Source of the DNA: an uncultured Phycisphaerae bacterium
Lineage (GTDB): Bacteria; Planctomycetota; Phycisphaerae; Sedimentisphaerales; Anaerohalosphaeraceae
Assembly (NCBI GenBank): GCA_937995495.1
Contig: CALKKA010000182.1
Span: 1-15,567 of the forward strand
Direction of reading: 5' to 3'
Length of the DNA: 15,567 nt
Of this stretch, positions 7,375 to 13,609 are shown in pieces. Within the stretch, counting starts at the first letter, position 1, and each line of letters starts with the position of its first letter. A program made the position numbers and the translations under genes. The notes below the pieces were generated by a model. It was given only the letters and a program-made list of their open reading frames with translations, was not told the origin of the DNA and ran no database searches.

Positions 7375-7408
7375 GTCAACTGCAATCACTCAACTCTATT
7401 AAGTTGAC
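7375..7408. repeat. Inverted repeat GTCAACT/AGTTGAC between divergent promoters
   Basis: GTCAACT (7375-7381) and AGTTGAC (7402-7408) form a perfect 7-bp inverted repeat with a 20-nt centre. The right arm overlaps the tsaD -35 box, and the left arm abuts the RNase D -35 box. It could be an operator shared by both promoters or simply two TTGAC-like promoter elements facing each other. Confidence 0.3.
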
Positions 7409-7432
7409 AGAATCCAGTATTCGGGATAAGTT
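7404..7432 (+). promoter_or_regulatory. Promoter of the tsaD operon
   Basis: -35 TTGACA (7404-7409, perfect consensus), a 17-nt spacer and a weak -10 TAAGTT (7427-7432). The start would be near 7440, leaving a leader of about 27 nt that contains the TAGGAG ribosome site at 7455-7460. Confidence 0.5.
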
Positions 7433-7466
7433 AAAGCAGTAAACGGATAACACTTAGGAGCATTTT

Positions 7467-8501
7467 TTGACACAAAAAGACACTTATATCTTGGGGATTG
7501 AGACCAGTTGTGACGAGACGGCCGCGGCGGTCGTGGTCAATGGCAAGCAGGTCAAATCTTCGGCTGTGGCTTCGCAGATCAAGTTGCACGAAAAGTACGG
7601 CGGTGTGGTGCCGGAGATTGCTTCGCGGGCACATGTGGAGAATATCCTCCCCGTCGTTTCGGAGGCGATTGAATCAGCCGGGATTAAGCCGGAGGTAATT
7701 GATGCAGTGGCGGTAGCAAACCAGCCGGGCTTGACGATTGCCTTGATGGTGGGGGTTACGGCGGCCAAAACACTGGCTTTTGGATGGGGCAAACCGCTGA
7801 TCGCGGTCAATCATGTCCATGCGCATTTGCAGTCGGCTCTGCTGGAGGCGGAATCCATCGAACTGCCTGCGGTTGCCTTGATCGTCTCTGGCGGGCACAC
7901 CAATTTATACGATGCTGAGTCGGCGATCGATCTGCGGTTGATCGGCAGGACGATAGACGATGCGGCGGGTGAGGCGTTTGATAAAGTGGCGACGATTTTG
8001 GGGCTGCCCTATCCCGGTGGACCGAACATCGAAAAGATCGCCAAAGAGGGCGATCCGAAGGCGATTCGATTTCCGCGGTCTTTGTTGGATAAAGATAATT
8101 TGGACTTTTCGTTCAGCGGGCTGAAGACGGCGGTGCTGTATCACTGCCAGGGGCAGGACATGAAAGGCGAAAACCGTGTTGCGAGTATGAGTCGACAGGA
8201 GATTGCGAATATCGCCGCATCGTTTCAGGCGGCCGTGATTGAAGTACTGGTTAAGAAATCGCATCGGGCCGCGGTCAAGATTGGCGCGAAAACCATTTTG
8301 GCTGGCGGGGGCGTGGCCTGTAACAATGCCTTGAGGGAAGCGATGGAAGAGATGTGCAATAATAATGATCTTTCGTTATTGATCGCTCCGAAGAAGTATT
8401 GTACCGACAATGCGGCGATGGTGGCCTCGTTGGCTTACTATAAATACGAGGCCGGCCAATTCGCTGATCTGACTTTAGAACCCAAAGCAACCTCGGATTA
8501 A
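7467..8501 (+). CDS. tsaD: tRNA N6-adenosine threonylcarbamoyltransferase TsaD
   Basis: TsaD transfers the threonylcarbamoyl group from TC-AMP to A37 of ANN-decoding tRNAs, working with TsaB and TsaE in the cytoplasm. The 344 residues match the usual length. Visible motifs are the N-terminal LGIETSCDET (9-18), PEIASRAH (49-56), the metal-binding NHVHAH (115-120; H116 and H120), SGGHT, the PYPGGP segment, FSFSGLKTA and the C-terminal CTDNAAMVA with its metal-binding aspartate. The start is a TTG at 7467. The TAGGAG 6 nt upstream and the immediate match to the family N-terminus support it, and no ATG is suitably placed. The gene leads a run with larB (17-nt gap), nnrD and a PLD-like gene. The partner genes tsaB, tsaC and tsaE are not in the window. 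Confidence 0.97.
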   Translation: MTQKDTYILGIETSCDETAAAVVVNGKQVKSSAVASQIKLHEKYGGVVPEIASRAHVENILPVVSEAIESAGIKPEVIDAVAVANQPGLTIALMVGVTAAKTLAFGWGKPLIAVNHVHAHLQSALLEAESIELPAVALIVSGGHTNLYDAESAIDLRLIGRTIDDAAGEAFDKVATILGLPYPGGPNIEKIAKEGDPKAIRFPRSLLDKDNLDFSFSGLKTAVLYHCQGQDMKGENRVASMSRQEIANIAASFQAAVIEVLVKKSHRAAVKIGAKTILAGGGVACNNALREAMEEMCNNNDLSLLIAPKKYCTDNAAMVASLAYYKYEAGQFADLTLEPKATSD

Positions 8502-8518
8502 ACTGTAAGTGTTTGACA

Positions 8519-9277
8519 ATGAATGAAAAGCAGCTTCAACAAATACTAACCAATGTTAAGGATGGAACGCTCAATGTTGAAGAGGCCGTGCAGCAGTTGC
8601 GGCATCTGCCCTTTGAGGATATCGGCTTTGCCAAGATTGATCATCACCGGACGATTCGCTGCGGATTTCCCGAGGTGATCTACTGCCCGGGCAAGACCGC
8701 CGAGCAGGTGGCGGCGATTTTTGAAAAACTTGCCAAGACGGGCCAGAATATTATCGCCACCCGCGCCGAAAGATCGCTGTTTGGTGGTGTTGAGAAAATC
8801 AGCAAACTGACAGGTTTGCGTTATGAACCGGAGGCACGGATCATCGTTTTAGAACAAAAGCCGATCGAAAGCCGGGTTGGGAATATTGTCGTCGTAACCG
8901 CCGGTACGGCTGATCTCCCGGTAGCCGAAGAAGCCCGTGTGACGGCTCATATGATGGGACAAAATATCGATTTAGTGTGTGATGTGGGCGTGGCAGGGAT
9001 TCACCGCCTGCTCGGCAATGTCCAGCAACTCCGGCAGGCCAATGTCGTCATCGTTGTGGCCGGAATGGAAGGTGCCCTTGCCAGTGTGGTCGGTGGTTTG
9101 GTGGATTGCCCTGTCATCGCGGTACCGACGAGTGTGGGCTATGGCGCTAGTTTCGAAGGCCTCTCGGCGCTGCTGACCATGCTAAACAGTTGTGCCTCCG
9201 GCGTGACGGTCGTCAACATCGACAATGGCTTTGGCGCTGCCTATGCCGCCAGCATGATCAATATGAAAATCGCATAA
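8519..9277 (+). CDS. larB: LarB, pyridinium-3,5-biscarboxylic acid mononucleotide synthase
   Basis: LarB carboxylates and hydrolyses nicotinic acid adenine dinucleotide (NaAD) to make P2CMN, the first step toward the nickel-pincer cofactor (NPN) of lactate racemase LarA and its relatives. The 252 residues show the LarB N-terminal part (HHRTIRCGFPEVIYCPGKT at about 40-60) and a C-terminal PurE/NCAIR-mutase-like domain. The latter includes VVTAGTADLPVAEEA, CDVGVAGIHRL, VPTSVGYGASFEG and LNSCASG (C225, probably the catalytic cysteine of the family), then VVNIDNGFGAAYAA. I use the ATG at 8519; an in-frame TTG at 8513 is the alternative, and neither has a strong ribosome site, so translation may be coupled to tsaD. 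LarC, LarE and LarA are not in this window. Confidence 0.93.
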   Translation: MNEKQLQQILTNVKDGTLNVEEAVQQLRHLPFEDIGFAKIDHHRTIRCGFPEVIYCPGKTAEQVAAIFEKLAKTGQNIIATRAERSLFGGVEKISKLTGLRYEPEARIIVLEQKPIESRVGNIVVVTAGTADLPVAEEARVTAHMMGQNIDLVCDVGVAGIHRLLGNVQQLRQANVVIVVAGMEGALASVVGGLVDCPVIAVPTSVGYGASFEGLSALLTMLNSCASGVTVVNIDNGFGAAYAASMINMKIA

Positions 9278-9294
9278 AATAAAAGGTTGGAGTT

Positions 9295-10167
9295 ATGAAA
9301 AAAATTACAGATATTCCGGCACTTACGAAAAGGCCCGTAGACGGTCACAAGGGCACATTCGGTAAGGTGCTGATTGTCGGCGGCAGTGTTGGCTTTAGCG
9401 GAGCACCGGCCTTGGCGGGCAAGGCGGCTCTGCGGAGTGGTTCGGGATTGGTGCGGATTGCGGTGCCGCAGTCGATTCAGCCGGTGGTGTCGACACTTGA
9501 TCCGTGCTATACAACGATTGGCTTGAGCGATGACAAGGGACAGCTTTCTTCGAATGCGGTGACGGAACTGTCACAGCATCTGCCGGATAATGATGTGGTT
9601 GCCTTTGGGCCGGGCATAGGGACCGGTGCAGGTGTTAAGGATGTTCTGCTTTCATTAATAGCAATCGAAGGATTAAAACTGGTCATTGATGCAGATGGGC
9701 TTAATGTGCTTTCAACCTGCGGTGGCCCGGGTGGGTGGTTGGCGAAGAAAAAGGCCGATGTTGTTCTGACCCCACATCCGGGCGAAATGGTTCGTTTGTG
9801 GAGCAGCATCTTTCGGGACCCGATGCCGCAAGACCGCCGAGAATGTGCAGGGAGATTTTCTGAAACGACAGGAGCCATTGTCGTATTCAAGGGGGCCGGA
9901 ACGGTCGTGACGGACGGCGGACAAATTTATATCAATACATCCGGCAATCCCGGTATGGCGACCGCCGGCAGCGGGGATGTGCTGACCGGAGTGATCGCTG
10001 CATTGGCCGGACAAGATTTATCATTATTCGATGCGGCGGTATTGGGGGTATTTGTACATGGACTGGCCGGTAACATTGCCGCTGCGGTCCACGGGCAGAT
10101 CAGTTTGATCGCAACCGATATCATTGAAAATCTCAACGGAGCATTCGGTCAGGTTGTCGAATGGTAG
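9295..10167 (+). CDS. nnrD: ADP-dependent (S)-NAD(P)H-hydrate dehydratase
   Basis: NnrD converts hydrated, dead-end (S)-NADHX and NADPHX back to NAD(P)H using ADP (a ribokinase-like fold). The 290 residues are the dehydratase domain alone. The NAD(P)HX epimerase domain (NnrE), often fused at the N-terminus, is absent and must be elsewhere if present. Motifs seen: HKGTFGKVLIVGGS near residues 18-31, GKAALRSGSGLVRIA, DADGLN, LTPHPGEM and NPGMATAGSGDVLTG with the catalytic-type aspartate near residue 228. The ATG at 9295 follows AAGG and TTGGAG sequences and lies 17 nt after larB. Its last 7 nt overlap the start of the PLD-like gene. Placement after larB puts two nicotinate/nicotinamide dinucleotide enzymes in one transcript. 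Confidence 0.95.
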   Translation: MKKITDIPALTKRPVDGHKGTFGKVLIVGGSVGFSGAPALAGKAALRSGSGLVRIAVPQSIQPVVSTLDPCYTTIGLSDDKGQLSSNAVTELSQHLPDNDVVAFGPGIGTGAGVKDVLLSLIAIEGLKLVIDADGLNVLSTCGGPGGWLAKKKADVVLTPHPGEMVRLWSSIFRDPMPQDRRECAGRFSETTGAIVVFKGAGTVVTDGGQIYINTSGNPGMATAGSGDVLTGVIAALAGQDLSLFDAAVLGVFVHGLAGNIAAAVHGQISLIATDIIENLNGAFGQVVEW

Positions 10168-10694
10168 ACACCCAATTCATTACCGACCGCGAAATTTACG
10201 AACGCGTTCTTCAGAAGCAGGTACCGAACGCACAGGACTTCGTCTGGATCGGCACCAGCGACATCAAGGATCTGCATGTCGACTCAAAAGGGGGGATGGT
10301 TCCATTTTTGAAAGTGCTTTCCGGTCTGATCAAAAGCAATGTCTCGATTCGTCTCATTCATGCCAAGGAGCCCGGTAAACGGTTTCGGGAGGATTTCGAT
10401 AAATACCCTAACCTCATCAGCGGCATGGAGCGATTGCTCTGTCCGCGAGTTCATTTTAAATGTGTGATTGTGGACGGCCGGTTCGCCTACTCCGGCAGTG
10501 CTAATCTGACCGGGGCCGGAATGGGAGCCAAATCTCCCAAGCGGCGTAATTTTGAATCAGGGATTATCACCACAGATCCCGAGATGATCGAGCCCATTAT
10601 GGACCAGTTCGACGCGGTCTGGATGGGCCAGTTTTGTCCGGATTGCCAACGCAAAAAATATTGCGCCGACTATAAGGACATCCTTGGTCCATAA
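10161..10694 (+). CDS. Single-HKD phospholipase D-like protein with C-terminal cysteine motif
   Basis: This 177-residue protein contains one PLD-type active site: HFKCVIVD (HxK-x4-D: H98, K100, D105) followed by SGSANLTGAG and NFESGI (N130, E132). PLD enzymes need two HKD motifs, so a protein of this size would be expected to dimerise, as the Nuc nuclease does. It has no signal peptide, so it is predicted cytoplasmic. Substrate could be nucleic acid or a phosphodiester lipid; the sequence does not decide. An unusual tail carries CPDCQRKKYC (C159, C162, C168; C-x2-C-x5-C), possibly a metal site. The ATG at 10161 lies inside nnrD (ATGGTAG overlap of 7 nt), implying translational coupling. No clear terminator follows in the roughly 190-nt gap. 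Confidence 0.8.
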   Translation: MVDTQFITDREIYERVLQKQVPNAQDFVWIGTSDIKDLHVDSKGGMVPFLKVLSGLIKSNVSIRLIHAKEPGKRFREDFDKYPNLISGMERLLCPRVHFKCVIVDGRFAYSGSANLTGAGMGAKSPKRRNFESGIITTDPEMIEPIMDQFDAVWMGQFCPDCQRKKYCADYKDILGP

Positions 10695-10768
10695 ATAGTT
10701 TGCGTCCAATAAAATCCATTTTTTCAAGTATCATAGAACCCGATTGTCCCCTCAGCGTAAAAAAACCG

Positions 10769-10804
10769 ATATAGGTTTGTCCGGGCGTATTTTATACCCT
10801 ATAT
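10769..10804. repeat. Inverted repeat ATATAGG/CCTATAT spanning the glycosyltransferase promoter
   Basis: ATATAGG (10769-10775) and CCTATAT (10798-10804) form a perfect 7-bp inverted repeat with a 22-nt centre. One arm lies just upstream of the -35 box and the other overlaps the -10 box, so it could be an operator. The AT-rich content makes coincidence possible. Confidence 0.3.
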
Positions 10805-10805
10805 T
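10777..10805 (+). promoter_or_regulatory. Promoter of the glycosyltransferase gene
   Basis: -35 TTGTCC (10777-10782), a 17-nt spacer and -10 TATATT (10800-10805). The start would be near 10812, giving a leader of about 80 nt. Confidence 0.5.
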
Positions 10806-10825
10806 TTCAATAGGAGTGGCAAACC

Positions 10826-10857
10826 CTGTCATTTCGACAGCGTAGGTGTAGATGACA
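10826..10857 (+). promoter_or_regulatory. Hairpin-forming leader of the glycosyltransferase gene
   Basis: CTGTC (10826-10830) can pair with GACAG (10836-10840) around a 5-nt loop. Alternatively TGTCAT (10827-10832) can pair with ATGACA (10852-10857). The two pairings exclude each other. Stems are short, and no known riboswitch class is recognisable. Confidence 0.25.
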
Positions 10858-10890
10858 ATAGCGGAAAAGGTATAAACGAGGATGACAACA

Positions 10891-12678
10891 ATGGATCAAA
10901 AGCCAACAGTGGTGCATGTTACCCATGAAGCAGCGGGTAAAATCGGGGGGATCGGAGCAGTTCTTGAGGGGATGTTTACAAGCCAGGCATACAACGATGA
11001 GGTCGGACGCACCGTTCTGGTCTGTCCTCTTTTTTCAACCGAAGGCAAAGTTTCAGATCGACTGGGTGAGGGCGGAGAAGTTTTATATTCATCGATTGAT
11101 GGACTGGTTAAGAGCAATTATCATCAGAATTTTCGCCGCATCGAGGATGACTTTGGTGTGGAAATTATTTACGGGCGAAGACGCTTTACCGATCCGATGA
11201 ACGGGTTGACCAGCCAGCCGGAAATACTATTGATTGATGTAACCCGGATGGAAAAAAAGCCCATTGATGATTTTAAGGGTGGGCTGTTCCGGGAGTTTGG
11301 CATTCGCAGCGACCGGTATGAGTGGCTGTGGGATTTTGAACAGTGGGTCCGCTTGGCGGTACCCGCCGTTGAGGCTCTCAAGGCCATCGGTGCGGCGGAC
11401 CATGATAAGCCGGCGATCATCGTCGCGCATGAATTTATGGGAATGCCGACGGCACTGGCCTCTATCTTGGATTCGCACGACTTTAAGACGGTCTTTTACG
11501 CTCACGAAGTTGCTCCCATGCGGAAGATTGTGGAAGAGCACCTCGGCCATGACACGATGTTCTATAATGTATTGGATAAGGCTCACGAAGAGGACCTTTA
11601 TGTTAACGATGTCTTCGGAGATCAGAGCCACTTCTTTAAATATGCATTGGTTAACGCGGCACGCTATTGCGATAACATCCTTGCCGTTGGCGACTGTGTG
11701 GTGGATGAATTAAAATTTTTGGCTCCGGAGTTCGGTGTATCCGATATTGATCTGACGTACAACGGCATTCCCGCCTATGACATTTCGCTTGCGGAGAAAT
11801 ACGAGTCTCGTGAAAAACTGCAATTGTACAGCCAAAATCTATTGGGGTGGAAGCCGGACTTCATCTTCACGCATGTGACCCGGATTGTTTCCAGTAAGGG
11901 GTTGTGGCGCGATTTGAGGGTTCTGGAACACATGGACCGAGAGTTCTGTGCACAGGGTAAAACGGCCGTATTGTTCGTTCTTAGCACGGAAACCCATCGC
12001 CGCAGAGAGCAGGACATCCATCAGATGGAAGCCGAATACAACTGGCCGATGGCGCATCGTGAAGGGATGCCGGATTTGTCCGGCGGCGAAGCGGCCTTTT
12101 ATGCCGGTGTGCAGGAGTTCAATACCCGAAGTCGAAACATCAAGGTGGTATTCATTAATCAGTTCGGTTTTGACCCTCAGGCCTGTGGATACCGGATGCC
12201 GTCGGATATGGAGTTTATGGATATCCGCAAGGGCAGTGATGTCGAGTTCGGTCAAAGTATTTATGAACCGTTCGGCATCGCCCAGCTTGAGCCGCTGACC
12301 TTTGGCGGGATTTGTGTACTGACCAATGTCTGCGGTTGTGCCGGATTTGTTAAGACGGTCGCCGGTACCGATACGATACCGAATGTGATTTTCGCCGACT
12401 ACACAGATATCAATGGCGATGCGGGGATGGATATCGATTCGATGCTTCGGATCGACAAGGATTTCCGTGACCGGATCGAGCATAAGATCAGCGAAAAGAT
12501 CGCATTGGAGATCTGTGCCCGATTGCCCAAAAATGATGCAGAGTTTAACCGCCTGCTGCAGAGTGGATATGAATTGGCCCGTCATATGGGCTGGGAGAGT
12601 GTCGTCGAAAAGTATGTGCTCAAGAGTCTGCATAAGGCAGTCAAAAAGAAACATAATGAGCAGCTTGTTGCGGTTTAA
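10891..12678 (+). CDS. Glycogen/starch synthase-like GT-B glycosyltransferase
   Basis: This is a nucleotide-sugar-dependent glycosyltransferase of 595 residues with the two-domain GT-B plan. The N-terminal half opens with VVHVTHEAAGKIGGIGAV, whose K-x-GG-[LI] element is characteristic of glycogen/starch synthases. It continues with an acceptor-side VAHEFMG (about 178-184) and FYAHEVAPMRKIVEEH. The C-terminal half has VTRIVSSKG (R and K typical of donor-phosphate binding, about 329-337) and EPFGIAQLEPLTFGG (about 460), matching the E-x-FG-x4-E signature. It most likely elongates alpha-1,4-glucan from ADP- or UDP-glucose. Exact family (GT3, GT4 or GT5) is unclear, and it is longer than classical GlgA (about 480). 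GAGG stands 9 nt before the ATG at 10891; the in-frame ATG at 10882 touches that GAGG and is less likely. It is a single-gene unit bounded by its own promoter and terminator. Confidence 0.8.
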   Translation: MDQKPTVVHVTHEAAGKIGGIGAVLEGMFTSQAYNDEVGRTVLVCPLFSTEGKVSDRLGEGGEVLYSSIDGLVKSNYHQNFRRIEDDFGVEIIYGRRRFTDPMNGLTSQPEILLIDVTRMEKKPIDDFKGGLFREFGIRSDRYEWLWDFEQWVRLAVPAVEALKAIGAADHDKPAIIVAHEFMGMPTALASILDSHDFKTVFYAHEVAPMRKIVEEHLGHDTMFYNVLDKAHEEDLYVNDVFGDQSHFFKYALVNAARYCDNILAVGDCVVDELKFLAPEFGVSDIDLTYNGIPAYDISLAEKYESREKLQLYSQNLLGWKPDFIFTHVTRIVSSKGLWRDLRVLEHMDREFCAQGKTAVLFVLSTETHRRREQDIHQMEAEYNWPMAHREGMPDLSGGEAAFYAGVQEFNTRSRNIKVVFINQFGFDPQACGYRMPSDMEFMDIRKGSDVEFGQSIYEPFGIAQLEPLTFGGICVLTNVCGCAGFVKTVAGTDTIPNVIFADYTDINGDAGMDIDSMLRIDKDFRDRIEHKISEKIALEICARLPKNDAEFNRLLQSGYELARHMGWESVVEKYVLKSLHKAVKKKHNEQLVAV

Positions 12679-12719
12679 TGCCTCTGCTCTGTGGAGCGGA
12701 TAATAAGTGATTCTTTATT

Positions 12720-12749
12720 AAAGGGAACGTGACCAGCGTTCCCTTTTTT
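12720..12749 (+). terminator. Intrinsic terminator after the glycosyltransferase gene
   Basis: Stem AAGGGAACG (12721-12729) and CGTTCCCTT (12737-12745) with a 7-nt loop, running into six T residues (12744-12749). A flanking A/T pair extends the stem. This is a textbook rho-independent terminator. Confidence 0.93.
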
Positions 12750-12755
12750 CATTTC

Positions 12756-12783
12756 TTGACGGCAGGCAGATTTCAGATAGACT
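12756..12783 (+). promoter_or_regulatory. Promoter abutting the coaE start codon
   Basis: TTGACG (12756-12761), a 16-nt spacer and TAGACT (12778-12783). The -10 box ends 7 nt before the ATG at 12791, so transcription is predicted to begin at or beside the start codon. No Shine-Dalgarno sequence is present. Confidence 0.5.
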
Positions 12784-12790
12784 GAGCCGC

Positions 12791-13402
12791 ATGAAGACAA
12801 AACCCATTATTGGCATATTGGGCGGGATTGGTTCGGGTAAGAGTACGGTTGCGGCATGTTTTGCCGAGTTGGGATGTAAGGTCATCGATGCGGATGCGAT
12901 TGCTCATGAGATTCTGGATCAAGCGGACATATCGCAAAAGTTGATTCATCGATGGGGGACCGGGGTGTTGGACTCGAACGGGATGGTCAACCGCGACAAG
13001 CTTGCTGGACATGTTTTTGGTTCAGAAGAGGCATTAAAATTCTTGAACGCCTTGGTTCATCCCCGTGTCTTGGAGCGTGTCGAGGCGATGATCAAGGCCC
13101 ACCGGAGCGGTTCAGATATAAGCGGGATTGTACTGGATATACCACTTTTGATGGAGGTTGGCTGGGAAAAAAGATGCGATTTTTTGATTTTTGTAAACTG
13201 TTCTGAGGAGAAAAGGCGGGAAAGAATCGCGAAAAACGCTAAAATCGATATCGAACAGTTTAAAAAAAGAGAAAATTTTCAAATTTCTCTGGACAAAAAG
13301 AAAGAAAAGGCTCATTATGAGGTCAGTAACAATTCTGACAAGTCGGATATGGCTGAGCAAATCGCTCAAATTTTTTCAAGTATAACAGGAAGCAGTGAGT
13401 AG
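12791..13402 (+). CDS. coaE: Dephospho-CoA kinase
   Basis: CoaE phosphorylates the 3'-hydroxyl of dephospho-CoA with ATP, the last step of coenzyme A synthesis. The 203-residue length is typical. Motifs: P-loop GGIGSGKS (11-18), DADAIAHEIL (33-42, substrate site), LVHPRV near residue 88, VLDIPLLMEVGW (the conserved PLL-E segment) and a basic lid region with EKRRERI. The C-terminal third is lysine-rich and more AT-rich than the rest, and its usual ADYVI-N motif is degenerate (AHYEVSNN). The ATG at 12791 is fixed by the P-loop distance from the N-terminus. It has no ribosome site and a promoter directly upstream, so a leaderless mRNA is likely. The gene lies between a terminator and the rho leader. 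Confidence 0.95.
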   Translation: MKTKPIIGILGGIGSGKSTVAACFAELGCKVIDADAIAHEILDQADISQKLIHRWGTGVLDSNGMVNRDKLAGHVFGSEEALKFLNALVHPRVLERVEAMIKAHRSGSDISGIVLDIPLLMEVGWEKRCDFLIFVNCSEEKRRERIAKNAKIDIEQFKKRENFQISLDKKKEKAHYEVSNNSDKSDMAEQIAQIFSSITGSSE

Positions 13403-13501
13403 TTTATACCCGTTGTTTGATTCAGGATCGATAGTTATATAGATACAGGGTGTAGCGGTTCAAGCCGTCTTTTTGCATTTTAAACAACACTATTTTGTAT
13501 C

Positions 13502-13566
13502 CCATCAGTAAAGGTACACATAAATCAAGTTTCATTCCCGTAAACTTCATCCTTTACAGGGGATGG
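13502..13566 (+). promoter_or_regulatory. Candidate structured leader of rho with alternative hairpins
   Basis: Within the 207-nt gap before rho, GTAAAGG (13508-13514) is a perfect complement of CCTTTAC (13551-13557). CCATC (13502-13506) complements GATGG (13562-13566) on the outside, giving a long interrupted stem. The same 3' arm can instead pair locally: CCCGTAAA (13537-13544) with TTTACAGGG (13553-13561), with a bulged A and an 8-nt loop. The two folds exclude each other, as in attenuator-type leaders. The transcription start is not clear from sequence, so the outer stem may not be wholly transcribed. Confidence 0.35.
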
Positions 13567-13577
13567 TGGAAAATCGG

Positions 13578-13601
13578 ATGTTTTCAACTGAGTTGACATA
13601 G
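13578..13601 (+). CDS. Possible 7-codon leader ORF overlapping the rho ribosome site
   Basis: ATG at 13578 opens a frame encoding MFSTELT and ends with TAG at 13599-13601. That stop overlaps the AGGAG of rho (13600-13604), and a GGTGGA lies upstream of the ATG. If translated, it would deliver ribosomes onto the rho start. E. coli rho also has a leader peptide (rhoL), though with no similarity implied. An ORF this short can arise by chance. Confidence 0.2.
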   Translation: MFSTELT

Positions 13602-13609
13602 GAGAAACG

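Noticed and set aside
11839..12654. 271-codon antisense frame opposite the glycosyltransferase
   Set aside because: Long antisense frames arise from codon bias; the plus-strand enzyme has clear catalytic signatures.
13455..13474. Possible terminator after coaE (GCGG...CCGT then CTTTTT)
   Set aside because: The stem is only four pairs including a G-U, too weak to call; coaE and rho may share some readthrough.
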